Positions 1-5,755 of a DNA stretch of 5,755 nt are shown one piece after another. A model generated the notes under the pieces. It had not been told where the DNA came from and ran no database searches. It worked only from the letters and a program-made list of their open reading frames with translations. A program made the translations under genes and the position numbers. Each line of letters opens with the position of its first letter. Within the stretch, counting starts at the first letter, position 1. The DNA is from Bacteroidales bacterium (GTDB lineage: Bacteria > Bacteroidota > Bacteroidia > Bacteroidales > VadinHA17): contig DOTV01000207.1 of NCBI GenBank assembly GCA_003520925.1, positions 1-5,755 of the forward strand, written 5' to 3'.

Positions 1-1
1 T

Positions 2-1027
2 TACCATAATAAATACGGAGATGATATAACCTTCATCCCCGGAGCTTATTTTGCAAACGCTTACAATACAAAAGAACAGGTGAACAGGGACCTCCATGAC
101 GGTCTGGCAAAAGTATCTGAAATTGTCGGCAACGGCTTTCGTCCCCGGAGTGTTGTGGCAGGTTTTCTGTCTTCCGCAAACCAGCAGTATCTTGCCGAAA
201 AGGAAGGTATTCATGTTTGCCAGGGAAATATCTGGAGTCAATATGCAATTGATAATCAGGATGGTGACGGATCTGTATCATATCCTTTTTACCCGTCAAA
301 AGAACATTTCTGCAAGCCTGCTCAGGGCAGGGACGATTTTATAGATTGTGTGAATCTTGATGGCTGGACAATGGATTTTTTAGCTGCCCGCCGGGAAGGT
401 TTTGCCGGTGGTTTTAACAGCAGGATGGGTGTCGGACCAATAGAAACCCTTGGAAAATACGGACTTAAAACCGGGGTCGAAGAGATGCTCCATACTACTG
501 CTGTACATTTTGACAGCGGATATAGGCTAAATGGGTTCGCATGGGTCACAAACTGCTGGGAGGTGTCACTCCCAATAGATGTTTCCGGACTAAAAGAGTG
601 GCTCAGTGAAATAAAAGAGCGCTGGCCTGATGTAAAATTCATCACTCAGGGGGAGTTCGGCCTGATCTGGAGATCACATTACAGGTCGAATAGTTTTAAT
701 TATAAGTTTGAAGAAAAAGGATCAGGAATTGGCGGATCAGACAGTGATATGGAAATCAGGTGGTTCATGAACAAGGATTTCAGACTTGCCTTAATCAGAA
801 ACAATAACCAGCAGGCACCTGAAAGAGTTATTGATTTCACACGTTATGATCTGCCTGCCATTGAACCTTCGGAAAATACCAGAAAGTGGAGCCTGCTGGG
901 GGACATCAATCAAAAACAGACCCGTCCCCAGGACAAGCCCGTACTTTTGACAGAGCTTTCAGAGACTGCAAAATCAATTATCAGGAAATATTATCCTTTT
1001 TTATTTCAGGCCGGCAACAGGCCTTAA
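2..1027 (+). CDS. DUF3863/DUF3864-like protein, 5'-truncated by the window edge
   Basis: The reading frame is open from the first complete codon (position 2) to TAA at 1025-1027, giving 341 visible residues. The GTG at 80 is only an internal Val codon, because the frame continues upstream without a stop, so the true start lies before the window. I recognise the protein by resemblance to the Bacteroidetes DUF3863/DUF3864 proteins, known from a structural-genomics structure but without a proven function. Recognisable stretches include CQGNIWSQYAIDNQDGDG, YPSKEHFCKPAQ, CVNLDGWTMDFLAARREGF, a GPIETLGKYGL-like stretch, NGFAWVTNCWE, ITQGEFGLIWR and SGIGGSDSDMEIRWFMNKDF, then a short C-terminal part (FTRYDLP and onward). 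The many conserved Asp, Glu, His and Trp residues suggest a carbohydrate-binding or carbohydrate-cleaving fold, but that is inference. Any signal peptide would be in the missing N-terminus. It converges on the reductase gene, so the two are not co-transcribed. The family call rests on memory of the family and needs a profile search. Confidence 0.65.
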   Translation, partial: YHNKYGDDITFIPGAYFANAYNTKEQVNRDLHDGLAKVSEIVGNGFRPRSVVAGFLSSANQQYLAEKEGIHVCQGNIWSQYAIDNQDGDGSVSYPFYPSKEHFCKPAQGRDDFIDCVNLDGWTMDFLAARREGFAGGFNSRMGVGPIETLGKYGLKTGVEEMLHTTAVHFDSGYRLNGFAWVTNCWEVSLPIDVSGLKEWLSEIKERWPDVKFITQGEFGLIWRSHYRSNSFNYKFEEKGSGIGGSDSDMEIRWFMNKDFRLALIRNNNQQAPERVIDFTRYDLPAIEPSENTRKWSLLGDINQKQTRPQDKPVLLTELSETAKSIIRKYYPFLFQAGNRP

Positions 1028-1046
1028 CGCCGTTTTGCTTTACGGC
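1008..1046. terminator. Two short hairpins at the convergent gene ends (weak terminator candidate)
   Basis: AGGCC (1008-1012) pairs with GGCCT (1020-1024) across a 7-nt loop and covers the last codons of the DUF3863-like gene. GCCGT (1029-1033) pairs with ACGGC (1042-1046) across an 8-nt loop just after the stop. Both are GC-rich 5-bp stems in the gap between converging genes, where a shared terminator is expected. Neither is followed by a proper T-tract on either strand, so intrinsic termination is uncertain. Confidence 0.25.
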
Positions 1047-1115
1047 TGGAATGATCTTCTTAACCTCAGACTTAACACAATATTGTCGTTGGTAAGTTCG
1101 TAAACAAATTCAAAT

Positions 1116-2600
1116 TCACGCAGTAAGCACCTCAGTTGCGGATTTTCTCCCGATTGCATCCACTGCTACCACTTTGAATTCCTTTCCCGAAGTAATCTCA
1201 TAGATAAACGGGTCCCTTGATACCTGCGGAAGATGCCGGACTGTTCCAATAGTCTTTCCATCGCAAACTATTTCATAATGCGAAACAGGTTCATTACCTG
1301 CATAACTGGTGTCCCATGATAATTTTACTCCGTCGGATTTACTGATTTTAGCATTTCTCGGAGGAGTCAGGCCGGTGTCAGCCAGCTGGAAATAATTTGT
1401 TTCCCCGTTACGTGCACGCTCTCCTATCTTCTCAAGTTCACGTCTTTCACTTTCACTCAGGGCATCAGGTTTGATTTGTGAAGCATAATAGTTCTGAACA
1501 AGCTGGCATTTAAGCGGATTGTTATTTATCTCACCAATGCCTATTATCAATGTATGTATACCCGGAGTTGTAAGTACATATTCGATAAGAGGTCTGCTCG
1601 GGACCGTTTCGGTTCCTATCACTCTTACAACGTCCTCAGGTTTGCTCGACCATCCTGGTTCTTTTGTATACATTGTTCCGTCGGCAAATACCTTCATTCC
1701 AATAATACCCAGGTTCCTGGCCTGTGCGACCGGGATCACATTGTACTGCATATTCAGATAGCGGCGGTCATTCACGTTGATTGCAACCAGCATGCCATCG
1801 AGAAGGTCCCATTTGTCGCGCTGGATCATATCCATCATTGCAGGAGCATTATTGTGTCCTGAAAATCCAAGATGCCTTACAAGCTTTTCATTTTTAGGAT
1901 TCAGCCCGGTTATGTTGGTGCCATCCCTGTAGTCGCGAAGAGCAACCAGTGCTCCAAAATTTTCATTTATATCAAGGGGGGTTTCCAGGCCTTTAAACAC
2001 TACATCAACTTCTTCGAAATTAGTAATATTATGTATTAATATCATATTTACATAAGCCCCTTCAGGATAGCTTCCGTCATCGTTTCCGAACATCTGTGAA
2101 AGAGAGCGTTTCAGATCGGCCACTGCACCCTCCCCATGGTCACCGTCGGTACTGTTCCTGACGTTGTCGAGCTTCGGATAGTTACCTTTTGCCCAGCGTA
2201 CCATTGTCTTGGTTGTCAGGAAAATTGAATCCCTCAGTTTCTGATCATAACCTTTTTGTCCGGGAACAAGGTTGAGTTTCCGGAAAGCTTTTCCATAATT
2301 TTTCTGACTCGGGCCATAAGCATTCGAGGTATCGTAATAATTTATGCCCAGATCAAACGATTTCAATATTATATCAACAGGTTCAATACCTTCCGGAGTC
2401 CACATCAGTGAACCCTGTCCTCCGAGCCCAATTGTTGTTACATCGAAATTGATTCGTCCGAAACTTCGTTTCATTGGCGAAGGAATGACTGTAGAAGTGC
2501 ATGACAGGGCAGGCAACAATGAAACACCAGCTGCGGCAGCTGCTGAAAGTCTCATAAATTCTCTTCTCGTAAGTTTGGATCTTGATTTAACTGAAGCCAT
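1116..2600 (-). CDS. Tat-exported aldo/keto reductase with C-terminal fibronectin type III-like domain
   Basis: This is a 494-residue protein of the aldo/keto reductase family, NAD(P)H-dependent oxidoreductases acting on carbonyls and sugars. The N-terminus carries a twin-arginine signal (TRREFMR, residues 11-17), an Ala-rich hydrophobic stretch and ALSC ending at Cys34, a possible but weak lipobox. The start is ATG at 2600: an in-frame stop sits four codons upstream (2613-2615) and the next Met would remove the Arg pair. The barrel runs from about residue 48 to 390. The family's catalytic tetrad appears complete: Asp90 and Tyr95 (in YYDTSNAYG), Lys131 (FLTTKT) and His190 (ILIHN). Residues about 412-494 form an FN3-like beta domain (GVKLSWD, HYEIVCDGK, FKVVAVDAIGRKS). 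Common aldo/keto reductases are roughly 280-340 residues, so this tail is an addition. No Cys-rich ferredoxin motif is present. Export through Tat implies folding with cofactor in the cytoplasm. The substrate is unknown; a sugar or keto-sugar is inferred from the neighbours. Confidence 0.9.
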   Translation of the reverse strand: MASVKSRSKLTRREFMRLSAAAAAGVSLLPALSCTSTVIPSPMKRSFGRINFDVTTIGLGGQGSLMWTPEGIEPVDIILKSFDLGINYYDTSNAYGPSQKNYGKAFRKLNLVPGQKGYDQKLRDSIFLTTKTMVRWAKGNYPKLDNVRNSTDGDHGEGAVADLKRSLSQMFGNDDGSYPEGAYVNMILIHNITNFEEVDVVFKGLETPLDINENFGALVALRDYRDGTNITGLNPKNEKLVRHLGFSGHNNAPAMMDMIQRDKWDLLDGMLVAINVNDRRYLNMQYNVIPVAQARNLGIIGMKVFADGTMYTKEPGWSSKPEDVVRVIGTETVPSRPLIEYVLTTPGIHTLIIGIGEINNNPLKCQLVQNYYASQIKPDALSESERRELEKIGERARNGETNYFQLADTGLTPPRNAKISKSDGVKLSWDTSYAGNEPVSHYEIVCDGKTIGTVRHLPQVSRDPFIYEITSGKEFKVVAVDAIGRKSATEVLTA

Positions 2601-2636
2601 TGCAGGATAGTTTTAGATAAGGTTTAGAACGGAATA

Positions 2637-2666
2637 CAAATCTAATAAAACAAGCATTATTTCAAA
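2637..2666 (-). promoter_or_regulatory. Bacteroidetes-type promoter of the aldo/keto reductase gene
   Basis: Read on the minus strand, TTTG (2666-2663) is followed after exactly 18 nt by TAGATTTG (2644-2637). This matches the Bacteroidetes primary-sigma consensus of TTTG at about -33 and TAnnTTTG at about -7 without a mismatch. Transcription would begin near 2630, leaving a leader of about 30 nt before the ATG at 2600. No Shine-Dalgarno sequence is seen in that leader, as is usual in this phylum. Confidence 0.6.
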
Positions 2667-2679
2667 TGAAATTTCATGC
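2654..2679. repeat. Overlapping palindromes over the -33 box (possible operator)
   Basis: ATGAAATTTCAT (2666-2677) is a perfect 12-bp palindrome. It overlaps a second imperfect one, ATTTCA-AA-TGAAAT (2659-2672), and both are flanked by GCAT (2654-2657) and ATGC (2676-2679). The group covers and abuts the -33 element of the reductase promoter, a typical place for a repressor or activator site. The region is AT-rich, so part of this symmetry could be chance. Confidence 0.3.
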
Positions 2680-2797
2680 AATATAGTTGAATATTTGAAC
2701 CGGTAGATCTGAGGGGTTATTGTCAATTGCTCACGTAAAATTGAAACAGGTAAATGGTTTTGTGAGATGAGTGAATTGAAGTAATTACTGACAATCC

Positions 2798-2839
2798 TGT
2801 GTGTATTTCTCAAATTTCGTAAATTAGTTAAATCTAATT
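2798..2839 (+). promoter_or_regulatory. Weak promoter candidate and inverted repeat before the DUF1080 gene
   Basis: TGTG (2798-2801) and TAAATTAG (2820-2827) are 18 nt apart and each differs by one base from the Bacteroidetes TTTG and TAnnTTTG elements. Overlapping the second box is an inverted repeat, AATTAG (2822-2827) and CTAATT (2834-2839), separated by 6 nt and ending 9 nt before the ATG. It could be an operator or a leader hairpin. The two mismatches and the AT-rich context keep this call weak. No better promoter for the gene was found in the intergenic region. Confidence 0.25.
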
Positions 2840-2848
2840 CTTACCAAA

Positions 2849-3505
2849 ATGAAAAAATATCTCTTATTTCTGATTTTCCTTATTGTTCTGATTTCATGGT
2901 CTTGTCAGAACAGAAAATGGCAGCAGCTCTTCAATGGTGCCGATTTAAATGGCTGGGAACAGGTAGGCCCAGGACAATTTGTAGTTGAAAATGGTCTACT
3001 GAAGACTGTCGGCGGAATGGGTATGATACTCTATCCTGCCGAAAAATTCAATGATGCTGTTATCCGTGTCGTCTATATGGTGAAGGATAATGACTGTAAT
3101 TCAGGAGTATTTATAAGGATCCCCGAAAAACCATCTGATGAATGGGTAGCTGTAAATACCGGGTATGAAGTTCAGATAGATAATGGGACGAGACATGTAG
3201 GAGGGGATTATCATTGTTCCGGAGTATTATATTCTCTTACAAAAGCATTAGCTCATCCGCAAAAAAAACCAGGAGAATGGAATACGATGGAAATAACTCT
3301 CGACGGTCAAAAAACATTAGTGTTTATTAACGGAGAGAAAGTGACTGATTTTACAGAAGGAGATACTGTACCTCCAAAAACAAGAGATTTTGAACCCGAG
3401 AGGGGAACAAGACCCGAATCGGGCTATATTGGTTTGCAGAATCATGATTCATTATCAACGGTTTTTTTCAGGGAAGTTGCCGTAAAAAAAATAAGGAAGA
3501 ATTAA
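2849..3505 (+). CDS. 3-keto-disaccharide hydrolase (DUF1080) family lipoprotein
   Basis: This is a 218-residue protein. Residues 1-18 form a Lys-Lys plus hydrophobic signal sequence ending in Cys19 (SWSC), a relaxed lipobox suggesting a membrane-anchored lipoprotein. The rest is one DUF1080/3-keto-disaccharide hydrolase domain, a concanavalin-like beta-sandwich: LFNGADLNGW (27-36), NSGVFIRIP (84-92), GYEVQIDN (105-112), GEWNTMEITLDG (142-153), SGYIGLQNHD (191-200) and VFFREVAVKKI (205-215). The length fits a single-domain member. Characterised relatives cleave glycosides whose sugar has been oxidised at C3; which reaction this one performs cannot be read from sequence. The start is the first ATG after an in-frame TAG at 2825-2827. 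The gene is divergent from an exported oxidoreductase, which may supply or reduce the keto-sugar (inference). The acetyltransferase gene 65 bp downstream might share its transcript. Confidence 0.88.
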   Translation: MKKYLLFLIFLIVLISWSCQNRKWQQLFNGADLNGWEQVGPGQFVVENGLLKTVGGMGMILYPAEKFNDAVIRVVYMVKDNDCNSGVFIRIPEKPSDEWVAVNTGYEVQIDNGTRHVGGDYHCSGVLYSLTKALAHPQKKPGEWNTMEITLDGQKTLVFINGEKVTDFTEGDTVPPKTRDFEPERGTRPESGYIGLQNHDSLSTVFFREVAVKKIRKN

Positions 3506-3570
3506 TTGTAAAGGGTGAAAAGATCTGTTAAAAAGTCAGAAGGCTCTCTGAATCAATGTCATTCTGAGAA

Positions 3571-4683
3571 ATGAATATAAAACCGGCAATTACAAAATCA
3601 GATCTGAAAAGATTTGTTGAGCTTCCATACAAACTCTATAAGAATGATCCGGTTTGGGTGCCACCGCTATTGGATGAACAATTCGGTCAGTTTGATAAGA
3701 AGCGTAATCCTATGCTTGGTCATTGTGAATATGAACTGTTCATTCTTGTGGATAATGAAAAAATAATAGGTCGGATCGCCGCTTTTATTGACAGACTGGC
3801 TCTGGAGACCTGGAAGGAACCGATCGGGTTATTCGGATATTATGAGTGTATTGAAGATATAAAGGCCTCTGCAATACTCTTTGAAACCGCCGCAAACTGG
3901 CTCCGGAATAAAGGTATGACAAAAATGAGAGGGCCCTGGAGCTTTGTATCCCAGGAGTGGGGACTGGTTATGGAGGGTTTCAGTCCCTCACCAGTGGTGA
4001 TGGCACCTTATAATCCTGCTTATTATATTGATCATATGGCATCCTTTGACTTTAAAAAGATAAAGGATCTGCTGGTTTACTATATTTCAATAAAGGAGGG
4101 TTACACAATACCTGAAAGAATAATGACTCTTACAGATGATGTAAGAAAACGATATGGGGTTCATATCCGTCAGGTTGATATGAAGAACTATGATTCAGAT
4201 GTACAGAGGGTCATTGAACTGTCGAACAAAAGTCTCATCAACAATTGGGGCTATACCTCCGTAACAAAGGACGAAGCTGAAGCTGTTGCACATGATTTGA
4301 AGCCAATTATCCAGGCAAAAGGTGTAATCTTTGCTGAGGACTCTAAAGGCAAACCTATCGGTTTCGCGATTACCCTTCCTGATGTAAACCGGATTTTGAA
4401 AGGCTTGAATGGGCATCTTTTTCCATTCGGATGGATTAAGCTTCTCATCGGTATACCAAAACTGCGTCATTACCGTCTTTTTGCCCTTGGAGTGATCCCC
4501 GAGTATCATGGGAAAGGTATCGACAGTCTTTTATATCGTGCTCTTTGTGAGTCTCTCTATACACCTGAAACCTGGATGGAGATCAATTACGTCCTTGAAG
4601 ATAATGCCCCTATGAATAATGCAATTCATAAACTCAACGCAAAGCCTCTCAGGAGGTACAGGGTCTTCGAGAAAAAGATATAA
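3571..4683 (+). CDS. YghO-like GNAT-family N-acetyltransferase
   Basis: This 370-residue soluble protein has no signal peptide or membrane segment and resembles the YghO-type proteins common in Bacteroidota. Family-like blocks are ELPYKLYKNDPVWVPPL (17-33), IIGRIAAFIDR (65-75), GLFGYYECIED (86-96), a GLVMEGF stretch (131-137) and APYNPAYY (145-152). The C-terminal half (about 200-370) has a GNAT fold signature: the acetyl-CoA pyrophosphate-binding pattern in PEYHGKGI (310-317), preceded by a beta strand (LFALGVI) and followed by the closing NNAIHKLNAKPLRRYRVFEK (349-368). The N-terminal half looks like a second GNAT-like domain without a clear binding loop, so the protein is probably a tandem GNAT with one active site. 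The substrate is unknown for the family. ATG 3571 is the earliest start, since an in-frame TGA lies at 3565-3567. The gene follows the DUF1080 gene by 65 bp with no convincing terminator or promoter between them, but no functional link is obvious. Confidence 0.8.
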   Translation: MNIKPAITKSDLKRFVELPYKLYKNDPVWVPPLLDEQFGQFDKKRNPMLGHCEYELFILVDNEKIIGRIAAFIDRLALETWKEPIGLFGYYECIEDIKASAILFETAANWLRNKGMTKMRGPWSFVSQEWGLVMEGFSPSPVVMAPYNPAYYIDHMASFDFKKIKDLLVYYISIKEGYTIPERIMTLTDDVRKRYGVHIRQVDMKNYDSDVQRVIELSNKSLINNWGYTSVTKDEAEAVAHDLKPIIQAKGVIFAEDSKGKPIGFAITLPDVNRILKGLNGHLFPFGWIKLLIGIPKLRHYRLFALGVIPEYHGKGIDSLLYRALCESLYTPETWMEINYVLEDNAPMNNAIHKLNAKPLRRYRVFEKKI

Positions 4684-4689
4684 TGTAGT

Positions 4690-4719
4690 TTTGGCACACC
4701 CTTTGCTTTTATCTCTTTG
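4690..4719 (+). promoter_or_regulatory. Candidate Bacteroidetes-type promoter of the Tyr/Trp-rich protein gene
   Basis: TTTG (4690-4693) is followed after 18 nt by TCTCTTTG (4712-4719), which differs from TAnnTTTG at one base. The spacing is the same as in the reductase promoter at 2637-2666. Transcription would begin near 4726, about 23 nt before the ATG at 4749. The single mismatch falls in the normally conserved A of the -7 box, so the call is moderate. Confidence 0.4.
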
Positions 4720-4750
4720 AAGAGTCAGATCTTCATAAACACAAAGAGAT
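4711..4750. repeat. 9-bp perfect inverted repeat spanning the -7 box and the start codon
   Basis: ATCTCTTTG (4711-4719) is the exact reverse complement of CAAAGAGAT (4742-4750), with 22 nt between. The left arm coincides with the candidate -7 box and the right arm includes the first two bases of the ATG at 4749. A smaller pair, TGAAGA (4718-4723) and TCTTCA (4730-4735), sits across the interval. In RNA reading through from the acetyltransferase gene the arms could pair and mask the start codon; on DNA it could be an operator. Confidence 0.4.
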
Positions 4751-5755
4751 GAAAAAGCTTATATTCACATCGATCCTCGCAGTCATGATAGCCTCAGCGG
4801 CGACAGTCAGGGCACAGGACTACCCGAGGGATTACCTGGGTCTACCCGGTGACAATCTTAACCTCTACGCGGTACTGGATCTTTTCCGGAATTCCGAAAC
4901 TCTTGAAGACTTCGAAAGAAGTCTGAACAACCCTGATTCAAGGATCAATAACCTGGATCTCAATGGTGATAACTTTGTTGATTATATAACCGTATCTGAT
5001 TATGTCGACAAAAAAGTCCACACGATTGTTTTGCGAGCCCTGCTTGGACGGAACGATTACCAGGATGTAGCCGTTTTCACTGTCCAGAAGCTGCGAAGGA
5101 AGAGGGTGATGATACAGCTCGTTGGTGATGTGGCTCTTTACGGAAGGAATTATGTAATTGAACCGGTAATAACTAAAAAACGTGGTCAGAGATCCTACTC
5201 AAATCAATATTTTGCTGATGATGTAGTCATCGTCAACAATTACTACTGGGACATTTACGACTGGCCGCTTGCAAGGCACATCTGCCGGTCTCATAACAGA
5301 GGATGGCATTCATCATGGTACTGGGGTTACTACCCCGGCTACTGGGAACCCTGGAGACCTTATTACTGGGACTACTACTACGGCTACCATTCAGGCTGGA
5401 ACAATTATTATCACACCTGCTACAATCGTTGGGACCACCTGAGGTACAACCGCTATAATGACTTCTATTACAACAGCATTCGCCAGCAATCATCGCAGGT
5501 GAACCACAGGATCACCAATGGCAGCTATAATGTGACCTACTCGCGTCCTGAACAGAGGGTTGAAGGTGCTGAACTCTATAACAGGGTACACTCTACCTCC
5601 GGAAATGAAAGCCGCAGGAGTGCGGCGACGACGATTGAAAGCAGAAGAACATCTTCGTCGAATGTAACAACAAGGAGGAGGGCTGACGACAGCAGAATTG
5701 AAGAGCAAAATACAATTGATAACAACAATGCTGAAAGAAGAGAAGCCGAATCACG
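4749..5755 (+). CDS. Secreted Tyr/Trp-rich protein with EF-hand-like loop, 3'-truncated by the window edge
   Basis: From ATG 4749 the frame stays open to the window end, giving 335 residues with no stop. The start follows an in-frame TAG at 4686-4688 and opens a clear signal peptide (MKKLIF, hydrophobic core, cleavage probably after VRA at residue 22), so the protein is exported. Residues 24-145 form a compact domain resembling a family of uncharacterised Bacteroidetes secreted proteins. It contains DLNGDNFVD (70-78), which has the Asp/Asn spacing of an EF-hand or dockerin calcium loop but lacks the usual Glu at position 12. Residues 165-241 hold 20 Tyr and 10 Trp in 77 residues, with YYWD occurring twice. 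The visible tail (about 242-335) is Ser/Arg/Asn-rich low complexity, likely disordered. The function is unknown; a cell-surface or matrix role is only a guess. It is probably transcribed from its own promoter. Confidence 0.8.
   Translation, partial: MKKLIFTSILAVMIASAATVRAQDYPRDYLGLPGDNLNLYAVLDLFRNSETLEDFERSLNNPDSRINNLDLNGDNFVDYITVSDYVDKKVHTIVLRALLGRNDYQDVAVFTVQKLRRKRVMIQLVGDVALYGRNYVIEPVITKKRGQRSYSNQYFADDVVIVNNYYWDIYDWPLARHICRSHNRGWHSSWYWGYYPGYWEPWRPYYWDYYYGYHSGWNNYYHTCYNRWDHLRYNRYNDFYYNSIRQQSSQVNHRITNGSYNVTYSRPEQRVEGAELYNRVHSTSGNESRRSAATTIESRRTSSSNVTTRRRADDSRIEEQNTIDNNNAERREAES

Noticed and set aside
80..82. GTG as the start codon of the first gene
   Set aside because: The same frame is open to the window edge and the upstream codons read as plausible protein (FIPGAYFANAYN), so this is an internal Val.
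322..645. 107-residue minus-strand reading frame inside the DUF3863-like gene
   Set aside because: It is antisense to a well-conserved coding region, Ser/Pro-biased in composition, and shows no domain.
2613..2813. 66-residue minus-strand reading frame upstream of the reductase
   Set aside because: It lies in the AT-rich divergent intergenic region, covers the reductase promoter, is in the reductase frame but ends in a stop before its start, and resembles no known protein.
3536..3551. TCAGA-N6-TCTGA hairpin between the DUF1080 and acetyltransferase genes
   Set aside because: The 5-bp AT-containing stem has no T-tract after it, so it does not support a terminator and may be chance.
4093..4099. 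AAGGAGG, a perfect Shine-Dalgarno-like sequence
   Set aside because: It lies in the middle of the acetyltransferase gene, the nearest downstream ATG is more than 20 nt away and opens no gene, and Bacteroidota rarely use such sites.
4195..4509. 104-residue minus-strand reading frame inside the acetyltransferase
   Set aside because: It is antisense to the GNAT domain coding sequence and has no recognisable features.
5233..5708. Two Cys/Ser- and Arg-rich minus-strand reading frames
   Set aside because: Their composition is simply the complement of the Tyr/Trp- and Ser/Arg-rich codons of the secreted protein on the plus strand.
1..5755. Defence system, CRISPR array, mobile element or RNA gene
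   Set aside because: No direct repeat array, transposase, integrase, nuclease, toxin-antitoxin pair, tRNA cloverleaf or rRNA sequence was seen on either strand.

Overview
The window looks like a piece of a Bacteroidota chromosome, probably a free-living or environmental Bacteroidales-type anaerobe. Moderate-to-low GC, promoters of the Bacteroidetes form (TTTG, then a TAnnTTTG-like box), start codons without Shine-Dalgarno sequences, and protein families typical of this phylum (a DUF3863-like protein, a 3-keto-disaccharide hydrolase/DUF1080 lipoprotein, a YghO-like acetyltransferase, a secreted Tyr/Trp-rich protein) all agree. No rRNA, tRNA, CRISPR array, IS element or phage gene is visible.

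Layout. Positions 2-1027 (+) hold the 3' part of a DUF3863-like gene whose start lies outside the window. It converges on 1116-2600 (-), a Tat-exported aldo/keto reductase with a complete catalytic tetrad and an extra C-terminal fibronectin-III-like domain. A 248-bp divergent intergenic region (2601-2848) carries a very good Bacteroidetes promoter for the reductase, with palindromes over its -33 box, and a weaker candidate promoter for the gene on the other side. That gene, 2849-3505 (+), is a small lipoprotein of the 3-keto-disaccharide hydrolase (DUF1080) family. It is followed after 65 bp by 3571-4683 (+), a YghO/GNAT-like acetyltransferase. After another 65-bp gap with a candidate promoter and a 9-bp inverted repeat reaching into the start codon, 4749 to the window end (+) encodes a secreted protein with an EF-hand-like loop and an extremely Tyr/Trp-rich segment, cut off at its 3' end.

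How the genes may work together. The exported aldo/keto reductase and the DUF1080 lipoprotein are divergently arranged and both predicted to work outside the cytoplasm. A plausible but unproven reading is that they handle oxidised (keto) sugars or glycosides, with the DUF3863-like protein as a further carbohydrate-related partner. The acetyltransferase and the Tyr/Trp-rich protein look like independent genes. I found no defence, toxin-antitoxin or mobile system; the most unusual items are the reductase-FN3 fusion, the Tyr/Trp-rich secreted protein and the inverted repeat at its start codon.
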